Shown here piece after piece: positions 13,976 through 22,072 of a DNA stretch of 48,452 nucleotides. The translations under genes were made by a program, and so were the position numbers. Source of the stretch: Chloroflexota bacterium (GTDB lineage Bacteria; Chloroflexota; Dormibacteria; CF-121); contig VBJI01000083.1 in assembly GCA_005880875.1 (NCBI GenBank), positions 1 to 48,452 of the forward strand. The letters are read 5' to 3'. Under the pieces are notes generated by a model. That model was not told the DNA's origin, did no database searches, and saw only the letters and a list, made by a program, of their open reading frames with translations. Position 1 is the first letter of the stretch. The number at the start of each line of letters is the position of its first letter.

Positions 13976-14882
13976 TCAAGCCGGCGTCCCCGCCGAGCGC
14001 CGGGCGGACGATCCGCAGCCCTCGCCGCGCCGCCTTCCAGGAGGACGCCGCCATGGAACGCCGCATGGGCGCCAGCAGCTGGCGGCCGGCCTTCAGGACG
14101 CTTCCGCCCAGCACGATCAACTCCGGATTGAAGAGGTTGACGAGCGTCCCCATCGCAATTCCGAGGTAGCTGCCGGCCGACTCCAGGATGGTGGTCGCGA
14201 GCTCGTCTCCGGCGCGCGCGGCCCGCACCACATCCTCGGGACTCGGGTCCGAGAGACGGTGCAGGGCGCTGCCCGCGGAGTTCGGCGCGGCGATCCGGGC
14301 GGCATGGGCGATCCCCGTGCCACTGGCCACCGCTTCAACACACCCATGATTGCCGCAGCGGCACAACGGTCCGCCCGGCTGCACGACGATATGACCGATC
14401 TCCCCGGCAATCCCGTGCGCGCCAGCATAGAGCTCGCCCCGCAAGATGAGACCGGCGCCAATGCCGGTGGAAACCGTCACATAGATGAGCTCGCTGGCAC
14501 CGCGGGCCGCGCCGCGACGGTGCTCGCCAAGCGCTGCCAGATGCGCATCGTGGTGAAGGAAGCTGGGAATTCCGGTCGCTCGGGAGAGGATCCGGTTGAG
14601 CGGGACGTTGTGGAACCCCGGCAGGTTGGCCGGGCTGATCACGAGGCCGGCCGCCGGGTCGACCGGTCCGGGGAGACCGATACCGAGCGCGCGCACACCT
14701 CGAGCCGGAGTCCCGTCCAGGTCCAGCGCTTCAGCGACCGTCTCGGTGATCCGCTTGATGACGTGCCGGCGCCCGCGGGCGGCCTCGGTCGGATGTCGCA
14801 CCACCGTGCGCAGCTTGCCGCGTGCGTCAGCGACCGCCACTCGCAACTGCGTGCCGCCGAGATCGATCCCGACGAAGGCCAT
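13923..14882 (-). CDS. ROK-family sugar kinase (glucokinase-like)
   Basis: A 319-residue ROK protein. GIDLGGTQLRVAVAD is the phosphate-binding loop; HHDAHLAALGE carries the catalytic Asp; GAHGIAGEIGH is the sugar-binding ExGH; and CRCGNHGCVEA is the ROK zinc motif. It should phosphorylate glucose or an N-acetyl amino sugar in the cytoplasm. There is no N-terminal HTH, so it is an enzyme rather than a repressor. The ATG at 14882 overlaps the stop of the MFS gene by one base, implying co-translation. Confidence 0.92.
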   Translation of the reverse strand: MAFVGIDLGGTQLRVAVADARGKLRTVVRHPTEAARGRRHVIKRITETVAEALDLDGTPARGVRALGIGLPGPVDPAAGLVISPANLPGFHNVPLNRILSRATGIPSFLHHDAHLAALGEHRRGAARGASELIYVTVSTGIGAGLILRGELYAGAHGIAGEIGHIVVQPGGPLCRCGNHGCVEAVASGTGIAHAARIAAPNSAGSALHRLSDPSPEDVVRAARAGDELATTILESAGSYLGIAMGTLVNLFNPELIVLGGSVLKAGRQLLAPMRRSMAASSWKAARRGLRIVRPALGGDAGLIGAVEFAQLRARHARSA

Positions 14883-16405
14883 CAGCGCCAGCGGGGGCGC
14901 GGCAACGGCCGTAACGTGGCGGCGGCCAGCAGCGCCCCGATGAAGAGGGCGATCGCCGTGGCCCGGAAGATCAAGTGATACTCATCGAAAATCGCCTGCT
15001 TCACCTTGAGCAGATAGACGGCGTACTGGCTGGCGAAGTTCGGGTTCAGGCCAGGTAGCGGAGGCAGCAAGTGCGCGGTCGCCTGGTGAAATTCCCAGAG
15101 GCTGAACCCCGCGACCAGAGAAAAGCCGACCAGCATGCCGATCAGCCGCATGACGATCAGGAAGGAGGCCCCGGCGCCGCGCTCGGCCTCGCCCACCGCA
15201 TCCAGCAAGGCGGCGCTGACCGGAGCGATTTCGATCCCAAGTCCCAATCCCGTCAGAAAGAGCTCGCCATCGGCCCGCGTGAACGGTCCGAGCAGCTGCG
15301 GCCCGAGCGACCCCTCGTTCCATCCTGAGAGCAGCAGGAAACCGATCGCTGCCAGGACGAGACCCAGGGCCGCCACGAGCCGATAGCTGCGCAGCCGTTG
15401 CGCCAAAAAACCGCCGGCCAGAGCACCGATCGGAATACCGAGCATCAGACGGAACAGCAACCACGCCGAGCCACTGGCATTCATCGAGAAGACCGCGTTC
15501 GCCAGCACGGGGATATAAACAAGTGCCACCATCAGGCCCGCGCCCGCGACGGCATTGGTCAGGGCCGACCCGGTAAATGACGTGTCGCGGAAGCGGCGTA
15601 CGTTGATCAGCGGATTCGCGGTCCGGCGCTCGTGCCAGATGAAGGCGGCGAAGCAAATCAGCGCCAACGGCGCCTGCCAGACGAAACCTTCGCCGACTGG
15701 ACTCTGCTCCGGATTGGCGGCGTAGAGCGCCAGCGTCAGGAAGACCAACCCGGCGGTGGCGAGAGCAGCCCCCAGCCAGTCGAGCCGCGCCGGTCTTCGC
15801 TCCTCGCCGCCGGCGCGGATCTCGGGCCATAGCGCCCAGAAGATCACGGCGGCGACCGGGATGTTGATCCAGAAGATCCAGGTCCAGCCGAAGGAGGAGG
15901 CGGTGATCAATCCGCCCCACAAGGGACCAAGGACGCTGCCGATCTCTTGCAGCGCGCTGATGGCGCCCAGCACCGGGCTACGATCACCCGCCGGATACAG
16001 GTCGGCGGCGAGCGCCAGCACGGCCGGCACGAGCGCCCCGCCGCCGGCGCCCTGCAGCACTCGGCCGGTGACCAGCTGGGACAGCGACGGCGCGGTCGCC
16101 GTGAGAAAGGAACCAAACGCGAACAGCGCCAGGCAGGCCGCGAAGAGACGAAGGCGCCCGATGCGATCGCTGAGTCCGCCCGCGATTGGCATCACGGCCA
16201 GGTAGCCGAGCAGGAAACCGGTGATGATTGGCGTCGCCTGCTCCAGCCGGTTGACGGCGATGTTGACCGACTTCAGCATCGGCAGCAGAGCGGTCACCAC
16301 CACGTAGGCATCGAGGGAGGCGAGGAAGAGCCCGACGCCCGTCAGCGCGAGAAGGGCGGGCCGGTTAACCGAGCGGGGGCGGAGTGACCGAAACGGGGTG
16401 ATCAT
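14882..16405 (-). CDS. 14-TM MFS transporter of the DHA2 (EmrB/QacA, P55-like) type
   Basis: A 507-residue transporter with about fourteen hydrophobic helices. It has the DHA2-type first helix motif LDAYVVVTALLPML, motif A as AGGLSDRIGRLRLF, and the motif C region VLGAISALQEIGSVLGPLWGG. Family members export drugs or lipids by proton antiport. It directly follows and overlaps (41 bases) an LppX/LprG-type lipoprotein gene, the arrangement seen for lprG-Rv1410c (P55) in mycobacteria, where the pair exports triacylglycerides. That parallel is an inference; drug efflux remains possible. Confidence 0.88.
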   Translation of the reverse strand: MITPFRSLRPRSVNRPALLALTGVGLFLASLDAYVVVTALLPMLKSVNIAVNRLEQATPIITGFLLGYLAVMPIAGGLSDRIGRLRLFAACLALFAFGSFLTATAPSLSQLVTGRVLQGAGGGALVPAVLALAADLYPAGDRSPVLGAISALQEIGSVLGPLWGGLITASSFGWTWIFWINIPVAAVIFWALWPEIRAGGEERRPARLDWLGAALATAGLVFLTLALYAANPEQSPVGEGFVWQAPLALICFAAFIWHERRTANPLINVRRFRDTSFTGSALTNAVAGAGLMVALVYIPVLANAVFSMNASGSAWLLFRLMLGIPIGALAGGFLAQRLRSYRLVAALGLVLAAIGFLLLSGWNEGSLGPQLLGPFTRADGELFLTGLGLGIEIAPVSAALLDAVGEAERGAGASFLIVMRLIGMLVGFSLVAGFSLWEFHQATAHLLPPLPGLNPNFASQYAVYLLKVKQAIFDEYHLIFRATAIALFIGALLAAATLRPLPRPRWR

Positions 16406-17060
16406 GATTCGAGAAGTCGAAGGTGATGGTGGCCGACTGCGATGCGTCGAAGAGGTTTCCGGCGAGCCGCGCCCGCCAGAGATCGTTTGTCGAGCTGTCG
16501 ATCCAGTAAGTCGCCTGGTAAGCGCCCTGCTCGCGGATCAGGGTGAGAAGTTGGTGGACACGGGCACCACTCAGCTGGCCGCTGACCCGGTAGGTGTCGT
16601 TCCCGTTGATTTTTTCTGAGTTGCCGCGGGAGACCGACGTCGTATCAGTCATGGCCGCGAACAGCCCGGAGTGCGGATCGAACAGCGTGCGAGCGTCGAA
16701 GAATTGGGCGACCTGGTCCGCGGTGAGCTGTTGCCAGCCTCCAGTGAACGACTTCAAATAGATGTTGTTTGAGGCGAAGATCACCTCGACTTCCAGCAGG
16801 ATGCCGCCCTCCTTCAAGTTCACCCGGGCCTGGAGGTCCGGTGGATGGGCATCGCCCTGGGCGCTCTGCACCGGCTCGCCGGCGCCGGTGAAGCCGCTGA
16901 TCTGCATTACGAAATGAAACCCCTTGAGGTCGAGCATGCGCTGGCTGGATTGTTTCAGCAACGTGGCGGCGTCAGGCGGGGGCGCCCCGCACGCACTCAG
17001 ACCGACGACGATGAGCACGCCGGCCGTCAGGGCTCGGTGCTGCGAGGCGCCGGCGTGCAT
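16365..17060 (-). CDS. LppX/LprAFG-family lipoprotein
   Basis: A 231-residue lipoprotein. The signal peptide ends in a clear lipobox (VGLSAC, Cys24). The mature part has the LppX_LprAFG pattern: a helix SSQRMLDLKGFHFVMQISG, a strand-rich half with ARVNLKEGGILLEVEVIF, and the closing YWIDSSTNDLWRARLAG, a fold that holds a lipid in a hydrophobic cavity. In mycobacteria the relative LprG carries lipids for the MFS pump P55, whose probable counterpart is the next gene here. ATG at 17060 shares one base with the selB stop. Confidence 0.82.
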   Translation of the reverse strand: MHAGASQHRALTAGVLIVVGLSACGAPPPDAATLLKQSSQRMLDLKGFHFVMQISGFTGAGEPVQSAQGDAHPPDLQARVNLKEGGILLEVEVIFASNNIYLKSFTGGWQQLTADQVAQFFDARTLFDPHSGLFAAMTDTTSVSRGNSEKINGNDTYRVSGQLSGARVHQLLTLIREQGAYQATYWIDSSTNDLWRARLAGNLFDASQSATITFDFSNHDHPVSVTPPPLG

Positions 17061-18952
17061 CAGGCCCTCAGGATACGGTCATCTCCGACCCGTCGCGTGA
17101 CTTTTTGCGCATCGAGCCATTCGAGCAAGGGAAGAACGTAGCGACGGCTCGATCCGAGCAGATCCCGTGCCGCCGCTACCGTCAGGGTTCGATGCTCGAT
17201 GAGGTGGCTTCGCAGGCGGCCAACCGCGTCATCGTAGGCCGAGCGGGCGAACAGGGTGTCGTCGTTGACCCGTACGACGCGTTCCTCGGCGACCAGGTAC
17301 TCGAGCAGCGCTGGGCTCAGCGGATGCCGGTGCAGCAGGTCGGACAGGGGCGGCGGATTGAAGGGCTGGCGCTCGAGCTCGACGATAAAAGCGGCCACCG
17401 CGGCCTCCTGCTCCGGGCTCAGCCCCTGGCGGTGCCCGGCCGCCGCCACCTCGCCACCACGCTCGGTCACCATTCCGGCGTCTATCAGTGCCACCAGGGC
17501 ACCACCGTAAAGCTCGGCGGGGATGCCACTGCGGCTGCGCAGCTCCTCGCGCGGCATGCCGCGACGAAGTGGGTGAGCCAGGTGGTAGGCACGCAGCGCG
17601 CTGTCGACTCGCGTCACCAGTCCCTCCCAGCGGTCACGGGTCAGCCAGGTGTTCGCCAGCCGGCGGACGGCGCCTCGCTCGGCGAGTGCCTGCATCACCT
17701 GATCGACCCTCGCGACGGGGAGAGCCAGGCGGTCCGCGAGCCCGGCGTCCGGTAAACCCCATGGATGCTTGGCGAGCTCCAGGACGGCTGCGGTCGCCGG
17801 GTCGGCATGCTCCCGCAAAGCGAGGTCTTTGAGCACGGCCAGGTCGCGACGACGGTGCCGACGCGGTGCGCGGTCGAGGATGACGCCACCCGCAACGGTC
17901 GCCGGGGGCGACGGCACCCGAAGGATGAAGCGATCGCCATCCATGGCCACCACCGGAGCGGCCGCGAACAGCTGCGCCAGAGCGTTCTGGCCGGGCTGGA
18001 TCTCCTCTGCTTCGAGCAGACTGAGCTCCACCATGACCTCCGCGGTCTCGTGGTACATCATCAGTTGCTGCCGGTGGTGCAGCGATTGTCCGGCGTCGGG
18101 CAACACGACGAGACGGGCGTCCAGCCGCCGGCTGACAGCCAGCGTCCCCGGCACGGTCAGGACATGACCCCGGTGGACCTCCGCGTGCGTAAGCCCGCTG
18201 AGGTTGACCGCGGTACGGCTGCCCGGGCGCGCCTCCTCGACGGCATGATTGTGCTGCTGCAGCCCGCGGATCCGCACCCGCCGCCCGGCGGGGAGCACCG
18301 CGACCTCGGCACCCAGGCGCAGCGCCCCTCCGACCAGCGTCCCGGTGACCACGGTGCCAAACCCGGACATGGCGAACGACCGGTCGACAGGGAGGCGCGG
18401 CCGACCGATGTCGGGCCGGAGCGTTGCACTGGCCAATTCGGCGTCGAGCGCAGCTCGAAGCTCGTCGAGCCCTTGTCCGGTGGAGCTCGACACCGAGACG
18501 ATCGGCGCCCGCTCCAAGGACGTGCCGCGGAGTAGTCCGCTGACCTCCTGCCGGACAAGCGCGAGCCAATCGTCCCCGACGAGGTCGACCTTGGTCAGCA
18601 CCGCCAGCCCGTGATCGATTTCGAGGAGGTCCAGGATGGCGAGGTGCTCGCGGGTTTGCGGCATCGGTCCCTCATCCGCGGCGATCACCAGCAGGACCGC
18701 ATCCATGCCGTGCACGCCGGCGAGCATGTTTTTGAGAAATCGCTGGTGGCCGGGAACATCAACGATGCCGACTCGTCGACCACTGGCCAGCTGCAAGTAG
18801 GCAAAGCCAAGGTCGATCGTCATCCCGCGGCGCTTCTCCTCCTCGAGCCGGTCCGGATCGATCTGGGTGAGCGCCTTCACCAGGGTCGACTTCCCGTGAT
18901 CGATGTGTCCCGCGGTGCCCACCACGAAGGAGCCACCGGCAAGGTCGGTCAC
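17060..18952 (-). CDS. selB: Selenocysteine-specific elongation factor SelB
   Basis: A 630-residue translation GTPase that delivers Sec-tRNA(Sec) to UGA codons marked by a SECIS hairpin. G1 is GHIDHGKST (15-23), the switch I region RGMTIDLGF (42-50), G3 DVPGH (65-69) and G4 TKVD (about 117-120). They are followed by the EF-Tu-like domains 2 and 3 ([18 protein letters not shown]) and a long C-terminal region with the tandem winged helices that bind SECIS RNA. Length is normal. It overlaps selA by four bases. No selC tRNA gene or selD is in the window. Confidence 0.96.
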   Translation of the reverse strand: MTDLAGGSFVVGTAGHIDHGKSTLVKALTQIDPDRLEEEKRRGMTIDLGFAYLQLASGRRVGIVDVPGHQRFLKNMLAGVHGMDAVLLVIAADEGPMPQTREHLAILDLLEIDHGLAVLTKVDLVGDDWLALVRQEVSGLLRGTSLERAPIVSVSSSTGQGLDELRAALDAELASATLRPDIGRPRLPVDRSFAMSGFGTVVTGTLVGGALRLGAEVAVLPAGRRVRIRGLQQHNHAVEEARPGSRTAVNLSGLTHAEVHRGHVLTVPGTLAVSRRLDARLVVLPDAGQSLHHRQQLMMYHETAEVMVELSLLEAEEIQPGQNALAQLFAAAPVVAMDGDRFILRVPSPPATVAGGVILDRAPRRHRRRDLAVLKDLALREHADPATAAVLELAKHPWGLPDAGLADRLALPVARVDQVMQALAERGAVRRLANTWLTRDRWEGLVTRVDSALRAYHLAHPLRRGMPREELRSRSGIPAELYGGALVALIDAGMVTERGGEVAAAGHRQGLSPEQEAAVAAFIVELERQPFNPPPLSDLLHRHPLSPALLEYLVAEERVVRVNDDTLFARSAYDDAVGRLRSHLIEHRTLTVAAARDLLGSSRRYVLPLLEWLDAQKVTRRVGDDRILRA

Positions 18953-20301
18953 GAGAGCGCCCTGGCGATGGCGTCGAGCACGGGGTCGTCTTCACCGGAA
19001 AGCACCGTGCGGGGGTCCAGAAGAACGCGCTCCTGCTCGATCCGGCCGATCACGGGAGGATCATGCTCGCGCAGTCGCCGAAGCAGCTCCGCCGCGGTCC
19101 CGCGCCGAGGCGTGATCACGACCAGGCTGGTGGCCAGCCGCTCGCCCGGCAACGATCCACCGCCGACCGCCGACTCGCCGGGCGTAATGTCGACCGCCAG
19201 GCCAAGCTCGGACAGGCGTTTCTGCCAGGCCCGTGCCCGGCTGGCCACGGAGTCGCTCGAGGCGCCGATCATTTCCCAGACCGGCAATTCGCCAAAGGAC
19301 TGGGTGAGGTAGAGGTCGAGGGTAGCCGTGAGGGCCGCGATCGTCAGCTTGTCGACCCGCACCGCACGCGCCAGTGGGTGCTTCATCAGCCGGTCGACGA
19401 GCTCGGTCCGACCGAGCAAGAGACCAGCTTGCGGGCCGCCCAGCATCTTGTCTGCGCTGGCCGCCACCAGGTCGACGCCTGACTGCAGGCTGTCCTGAAT
19501 GCGCGGCTCCGCCGCAAGCCCAAAGCCTGTCGTCTCGATCAATGAGCCGCTTCCCAGGTCATGCAGCAGAAGGACGCCGTGCCGCCGGGCGAGGGCGGCC
19601 AGCGGTTTGAGCTCGACGCTCTCCGTGAAGCCGACGACCTGAAAGTTGCTGGCGTGCACTTTCATGATGGCCGCCGTCTTCGGGGTGATCGCGGAAGCGT
19701 AATCCTCGGCGCGGGTCCGGTTGGTGGTTCCCACCTCGACCATCCGGGCGCCTGACAGCCGCATGATCTCAGGCATGCGAAAGCCGCCACCAATCTCGAC
19801 CAGCTCACCGCGAGCGACGATGACCTCTTTGCCGCGAGCGAGCGCGGTCAACATCAGCAGCACCGCGGCAGCACAATTGTTGACCACAGCGGCCGCCTCG
19901 GCGCCGGTCAGGTAGCGGAGCGGCTCGGCCACCAGGTCATGCCGCTTGCCGCGGCGCCCGGTCTGCGGATCGAACTCGAGGGTCGAATAGCGCCCTGCGA
20001 TGCGAGCCGTCGCCTCGCCCGCCGCCGCCGCCATGGGCGCCCGCCCAAGGTTGGTATGCAGGATCACGCCGGTCGCGTTGATCACCGGCCGAAGACGCGG
20101 CAGGCGCAGTCCCTGGACGGTCGCTTCGACCCGGGCCCAGCGAGCCTGCGGCGCGTCGGTCACCGCCCGCCGGCGTTCATCCTCCAGAACGCGCTGCACG
20201 GCAAAGCGAACCAGCGGCCGCCCGTGAGCGGCGATCAATGTGGTTGCCGGCTCCTCTTCGAGGAGCTGGTGCACGCTGGGCAGCGCGCGGAGGGCATCCA
20301 T
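18949..20301 (-). CDS. selA: L-seryl-tRNA(Sec) selenium transferase SelA
   Basis: A 450-residue PLP enzyme that converts Ser-tRNA(Sec) to Sec-tRNA(Sec) with selenophosphate. It begins MDALRALPSVHQLLEE, contains VINATGVILHTNLGRAP, the NNCAAAVLL block, and the PLP lysine in ASADKMLGGPQAG. The ATG at 20301 is preferred because GGAGG stands six bases upstream; a TTG two codons earlier is also in frame. The M50 protease stop lies just before it. With selB immediately downstream it forms the selAB unit. Confidence 0.96.
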   Translation of the reverse strand: MDALRALPSVHQLLEEEPATTLIAAHGRPLVRFAVQRVLEDERRRAVTDAPQARWARVEATVQGLRLPRLRPVINATGVILHTNLGRAPMAAAAGEATARIAGRYSTLEFDPQTGRRGKRHDLVAEPLRYLTGAEAAAVVNNCAAAVLLMLTALARGKEVIVARGELVEIGGGFRMPEIMRLSGARMVEVGTTNRTRAEDYASAITPKTAAIMKVHASNFQVVGFTESVELKPLAALARRHGVLLLHDLGSGSLIETTGFGLAAEPRIQDSLQSGVDLVAASADKMLGGPQAGLLLGRTELVDRLMKHPLARAVRVDKLTIAALTATLDLYLTQSFGELPVWEMIGASSDSVASRARAWQKRLSELGLAVDITPGESAVGGGSLPGERLATSLVVITPRRGTAAELLRRLREHDPPVIGRIEQERVLLDPRTVLSGEDDPVLDAIARALS

Positions 20302-20303
20302 GC

Positions 20304-20990
20304 TCAACCTCCGATCGGGAATGGCGGCAGAGCCAGGATGAACCGCGCGACCGGGGCGTAAATGAATCGAAGAACGCTGTATCCGAGGAAGCTGCTCACG
20401 AGCAAGACGAGCACGAGCACCAGCATGATGGCCTGCCGGTTGCTGTCGATCCGGAAGAAGAATTCCGGAAATCGCCGCCGGAAGACCGACGACAGGAAGC
20501 TGTAGCCATCGAGCGGCGGGACGGGAATCAGGTTAAAGACCGCCAGGACGACATTCAGAGTGAACCCCACCTGGAGCACGCGCCAGAGCGGTGAGGAGGG
20601 GTCGAAGCTGCCCGCGAGAACCCCCAGCTTGATCGGTATAGCTAGGAGAAACGCGATCACGAGGTTGGCCACGGGGCCCGCCAGGGCCACCAGGGCAGCG
20701 TCGAGGGGGCGACGCATGCGCGCCGGATTGATCCGTACTGGTTTCGCCCAGCCAAAGCCGATCAGGAAGATCGCGATGGTGCCAAGCGGGTCGAGGTGAT
20801 GGCTGGGGTTCAGCGACAGCCGGCCATCGAGGCGCGGCGTCTGGTCGCCACGGCCGACAGCGACCGCAGCGTGGGCGAACTCGTGCCCGATGAGTCCGAC
20901 CAGCAGCGCCGGAATCAAGTAGAGGGCGTTGATGACGAATTGCGTCGGATCGCCGCCGATCAGCACCAGAGTAAGTATCGGCCAAAACAA
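20304..20990 (-). CDS. Site-2-protease-like M50 membrane metalloprotease
   Basis: A 228-residue (or 220-residue) polytopic protein with the zinc motif HEFAH (in GLIGHEFAHAAVAVG) and the third ligand motif NLIPVPPLDGY, both intact. It belongs to the short rhomboid-like S2P group that cuts membrane-embedded substrates; the targets are unknown. The frame is open to a TTG at 20990, but that codon lies in the T-run of the bactofilin terminator. The in-frame GTG at 20966, seven bases after GATACT, is the likelier start. It is the first gene of the overlapping run through selAB to the exchanger. Confidence 0.88.
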   Translation of the reverse strand: MFWPILTLVLIGGDPTQFVINALYLIPALLVGLIGHEFAHAAVAVGRGDQTPRLDGRLSLNPSHHLDPLGTIAIFLIGFGWAKPVRINPARMRRPLDAALVALAGPVANLVIAFLLAIPIKLGVLAGSFDPSSPLWRVLQVGFTLNVVLAVFNLIPVPPLDGYSFLSSVFRRRFPEFFFRIDSNRQAIMLVLVLVLLVSSFLGYSVLRFIYAPVARFILALPPFPIGG

Positions 20991-21016
20991 AAAGGGCCCG
21001 GACGCCTCCAGGCCCT
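20985..21016 (-). terminator. Rho-independent terminator after the bactofilin gene
   Basis: On the minus strand AGGGCC and GGCCCT form a six-pair stem (21011-21016 / 20993-20998), reinforced by an inner GGA/TCC, followed by TTTTTGTTTT. It sits 23 bases past the bactofilin stop and separates that gene from the M50-selA-selB run. Confidence 0.8.
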
Positions 21017-21038
21017 ATTGACGGATAAAACCCGACGG

Positions 21039-21455
21039 TTAAGCGGCGGCGGCAGCGATCTCGGTGCGGACGCCGACTGAAACGACCGAGGCGTTCGCCT
21101 CTTCGCCATGGACGGCGCTCTTGCCCCGAAGGATGCCGCCCTCGTCGATGATCAGCGAACCGACCACGATATCGCCGAACACCTTGCCGGTCGCCAGGAT
21201 TTCCAGGCGACCCGAGGTGCTGACGTTGCCCTGGATCGAGCCGCCGACCACGACATTGCGGCCGCTGACATTGCCCTTGACCCGACCATGCTCGCCGACC
21301 GACAGGTCGCCTTCAGTGGTCAGATCGCCATTCATTTCGCCGTCGAAGCGGATGTTCGAGGTCGACTGCAGCCGGCCCTCGAGCTTGATCTGGTTGCTCA
21401 ACACCGTCTCGGCGACGATGGGAGCGGCTTCACGCGGGGATCTCTTGTCGAACAC
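21039..21455 (-). CDS. Bactofilin (polymer-forming cytoskeletal protein)
   Basis: A 138-residue bactofilin. A short polar head (FDKRSPREAAPIVAETVLSN) precedes a right-handed beta-helix core of repeated hydrophobic-glycine rungs: IKLEGRLQSTSNIRFDGEM, GDLTTEGDLSVGEHGRVKG, VVVGGSIQGNV, LEILATGKVFGDI. A short tail ends in alanines. Bactofilins polymerise without nucleotide and scaffold cell-shape or envelope enzymes. Start GTG at 21455 with GGAGGT just upstream. It is monocistronic here, with its own terminator. Confidence 0.93.
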   Translation of the reverse strand: MFDKRSPREAAPIVAETVLSNQIKLEGRLQSTSNIRFDGEMNGDLTTEGDLSVGEHGRVKGNVSGRNVVVGGSIQGNVSTSGRLEILATGKVFGDIVVGSLIIDEGGILRGKSAVHGEEANASVVSVGVRTEIAAAAA

Positions 21456-21532
21456 GCATACCTCCTGGCAGGTTGTTATCGCCTTGTGCCAGAACGGTTA
21501 CGCGATCGGGTTTCTTGCTTTCCCGGAAAATG

Positions 21533-21880
21533 TCACGCCTGGAGCAGGCCGCGGAGCGCGATCGAGCCCACGATCAGCAGGACGAACATCAGGGCCGCCG
21601 TGATCGCGATCCGTCGCAGATCGGATCGGAAGTAAGGGACCCGCTCGAGGGGAATTGCCGCGTCCTGCGACGGCAGGGGACCGGCGGGCTGACGCCGGGG
21701 CAACGGCCGTTGTACCGGCAGACTGCTCGCGGCAGCCTGCGCCGGTTGCCCGAGCTGAGCGGCCTGGCCCGGCTGGGCAGGGGCGACGGGAGGCAGGCCG
21801 GCAGGCCGCGCGGCGCGGCTCGCTCCGGAGGATCCGCGCTGGGGCTTTTTGAGCTGCGAGCGTTTGTGCTTTCGGGCCAT
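21533..21880 (-). CDS. Small basic tail-anchored membrane protein of unknown function
   Basis: A 115-residue protein: a strongly basic start (ARKHKRSQLKKPQRG), a low-complexity Pro/Ala/Gln region, the segment ERVPYFRSDLRRIAITAA, and one C-terminal membrane helix (LMFVLLIVGSIALRG). It should sit in the membrane with the N-terminus inside. I do not recognise the family. The frame is open much further upstream, to 22156, but that part overlaps the lipoate-type ligase gene and the RNA candidate and looks non-coding, so the ATG at 21880 is chosen. Confidence 0.65.
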   Translation of the reverse strand: MARKHKRSQLKKPQRGSSGASRAARPAGLPPVAPAQPGQAAQLGQPAQAAASSLPVQRPLPRRQPAGPLPSQDAAIPLERVPYFRSDLRRIAITAALMFVLLIVGSIALRGLLQA

Positions 21881-21925
21881 CCCTATCTTTGCGGATGGCA
21901 GTTTAGCGCGAACGTGGATAAGCGC

Positions 21926-21954
21926 TTGACACATCCAATGGGCTGTGGTACAAA
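21926..21954 (+). promoter_or_regulatory. Strong sigma70-type promoter of a putative small RNA
   Basis: TTGACA (21926-21931) and TACAAA (21949-21954) are separated by exactly 17 bases, the closest match to consensus seen in the window. It points to the plus strand, where no protein gene follows before the hairpin-terminator at 21997-22071. Confidence 0.7.
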
Positions 21955-21960
21955 CGGCCT

Positions 21961-22072
21961 CGGGTACAACATATAGCGTACCCGTAGCCGCGAGCCAACA
22001 AGGGCCAGATCCTGCAGCCGTCCTGCCATCGTCGCTGCAATGCCCCTCCTCATCTGGTCCTTGTTGTTTTTC
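21961..22072 (+). ncRNA. Candidate ~110-nt structured small RNA
   Basis: Directly downstream of a near-consensus promoter, the plus strand can form a 5' hairpin (21961-21967 with 21978-21984, seven pairs), then a 14-pair stem (21997-22010 with 22052-22065, one G-U) enclosing a smaller six-pair hairpin (22013-22018 with 22034-22039), and ends in GTTTTT. No ORF with a start and ribosome binding site fits inside. The 3' arm overlaps the last bases of the opposite-strand lipM gene. I cannot match it to 6S, SRP, tmRNA or tRNA(Sec); conserved SRP loop sequences are absent. Expression and conservation are untested. Confidence 0.5.
21997..22071 (+). terminator. Rho-independent terminator of the small RNA candidate
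   Basis: A 14-base arm at 21997-22010 pairs with 22052-22065 (single G-U), followed immediately by GTTTTT on the plus strand. The 41-base loop is long for a terminator but contains its own hairpin. On the minus strand the stem is not followed by a T-run, so it is oriented for plus-strand transcription. Confidence 0.55.

Noticed and set aside
11486-21921. DnaA-box-like sequences (CTATCCACA near 11486, TTATCCACG at 21913-21921)
   Set aside because: One-mismatch 9-mers are expected several times in a window this size; no clustering or AT-rich unwinding region indicates an origin.
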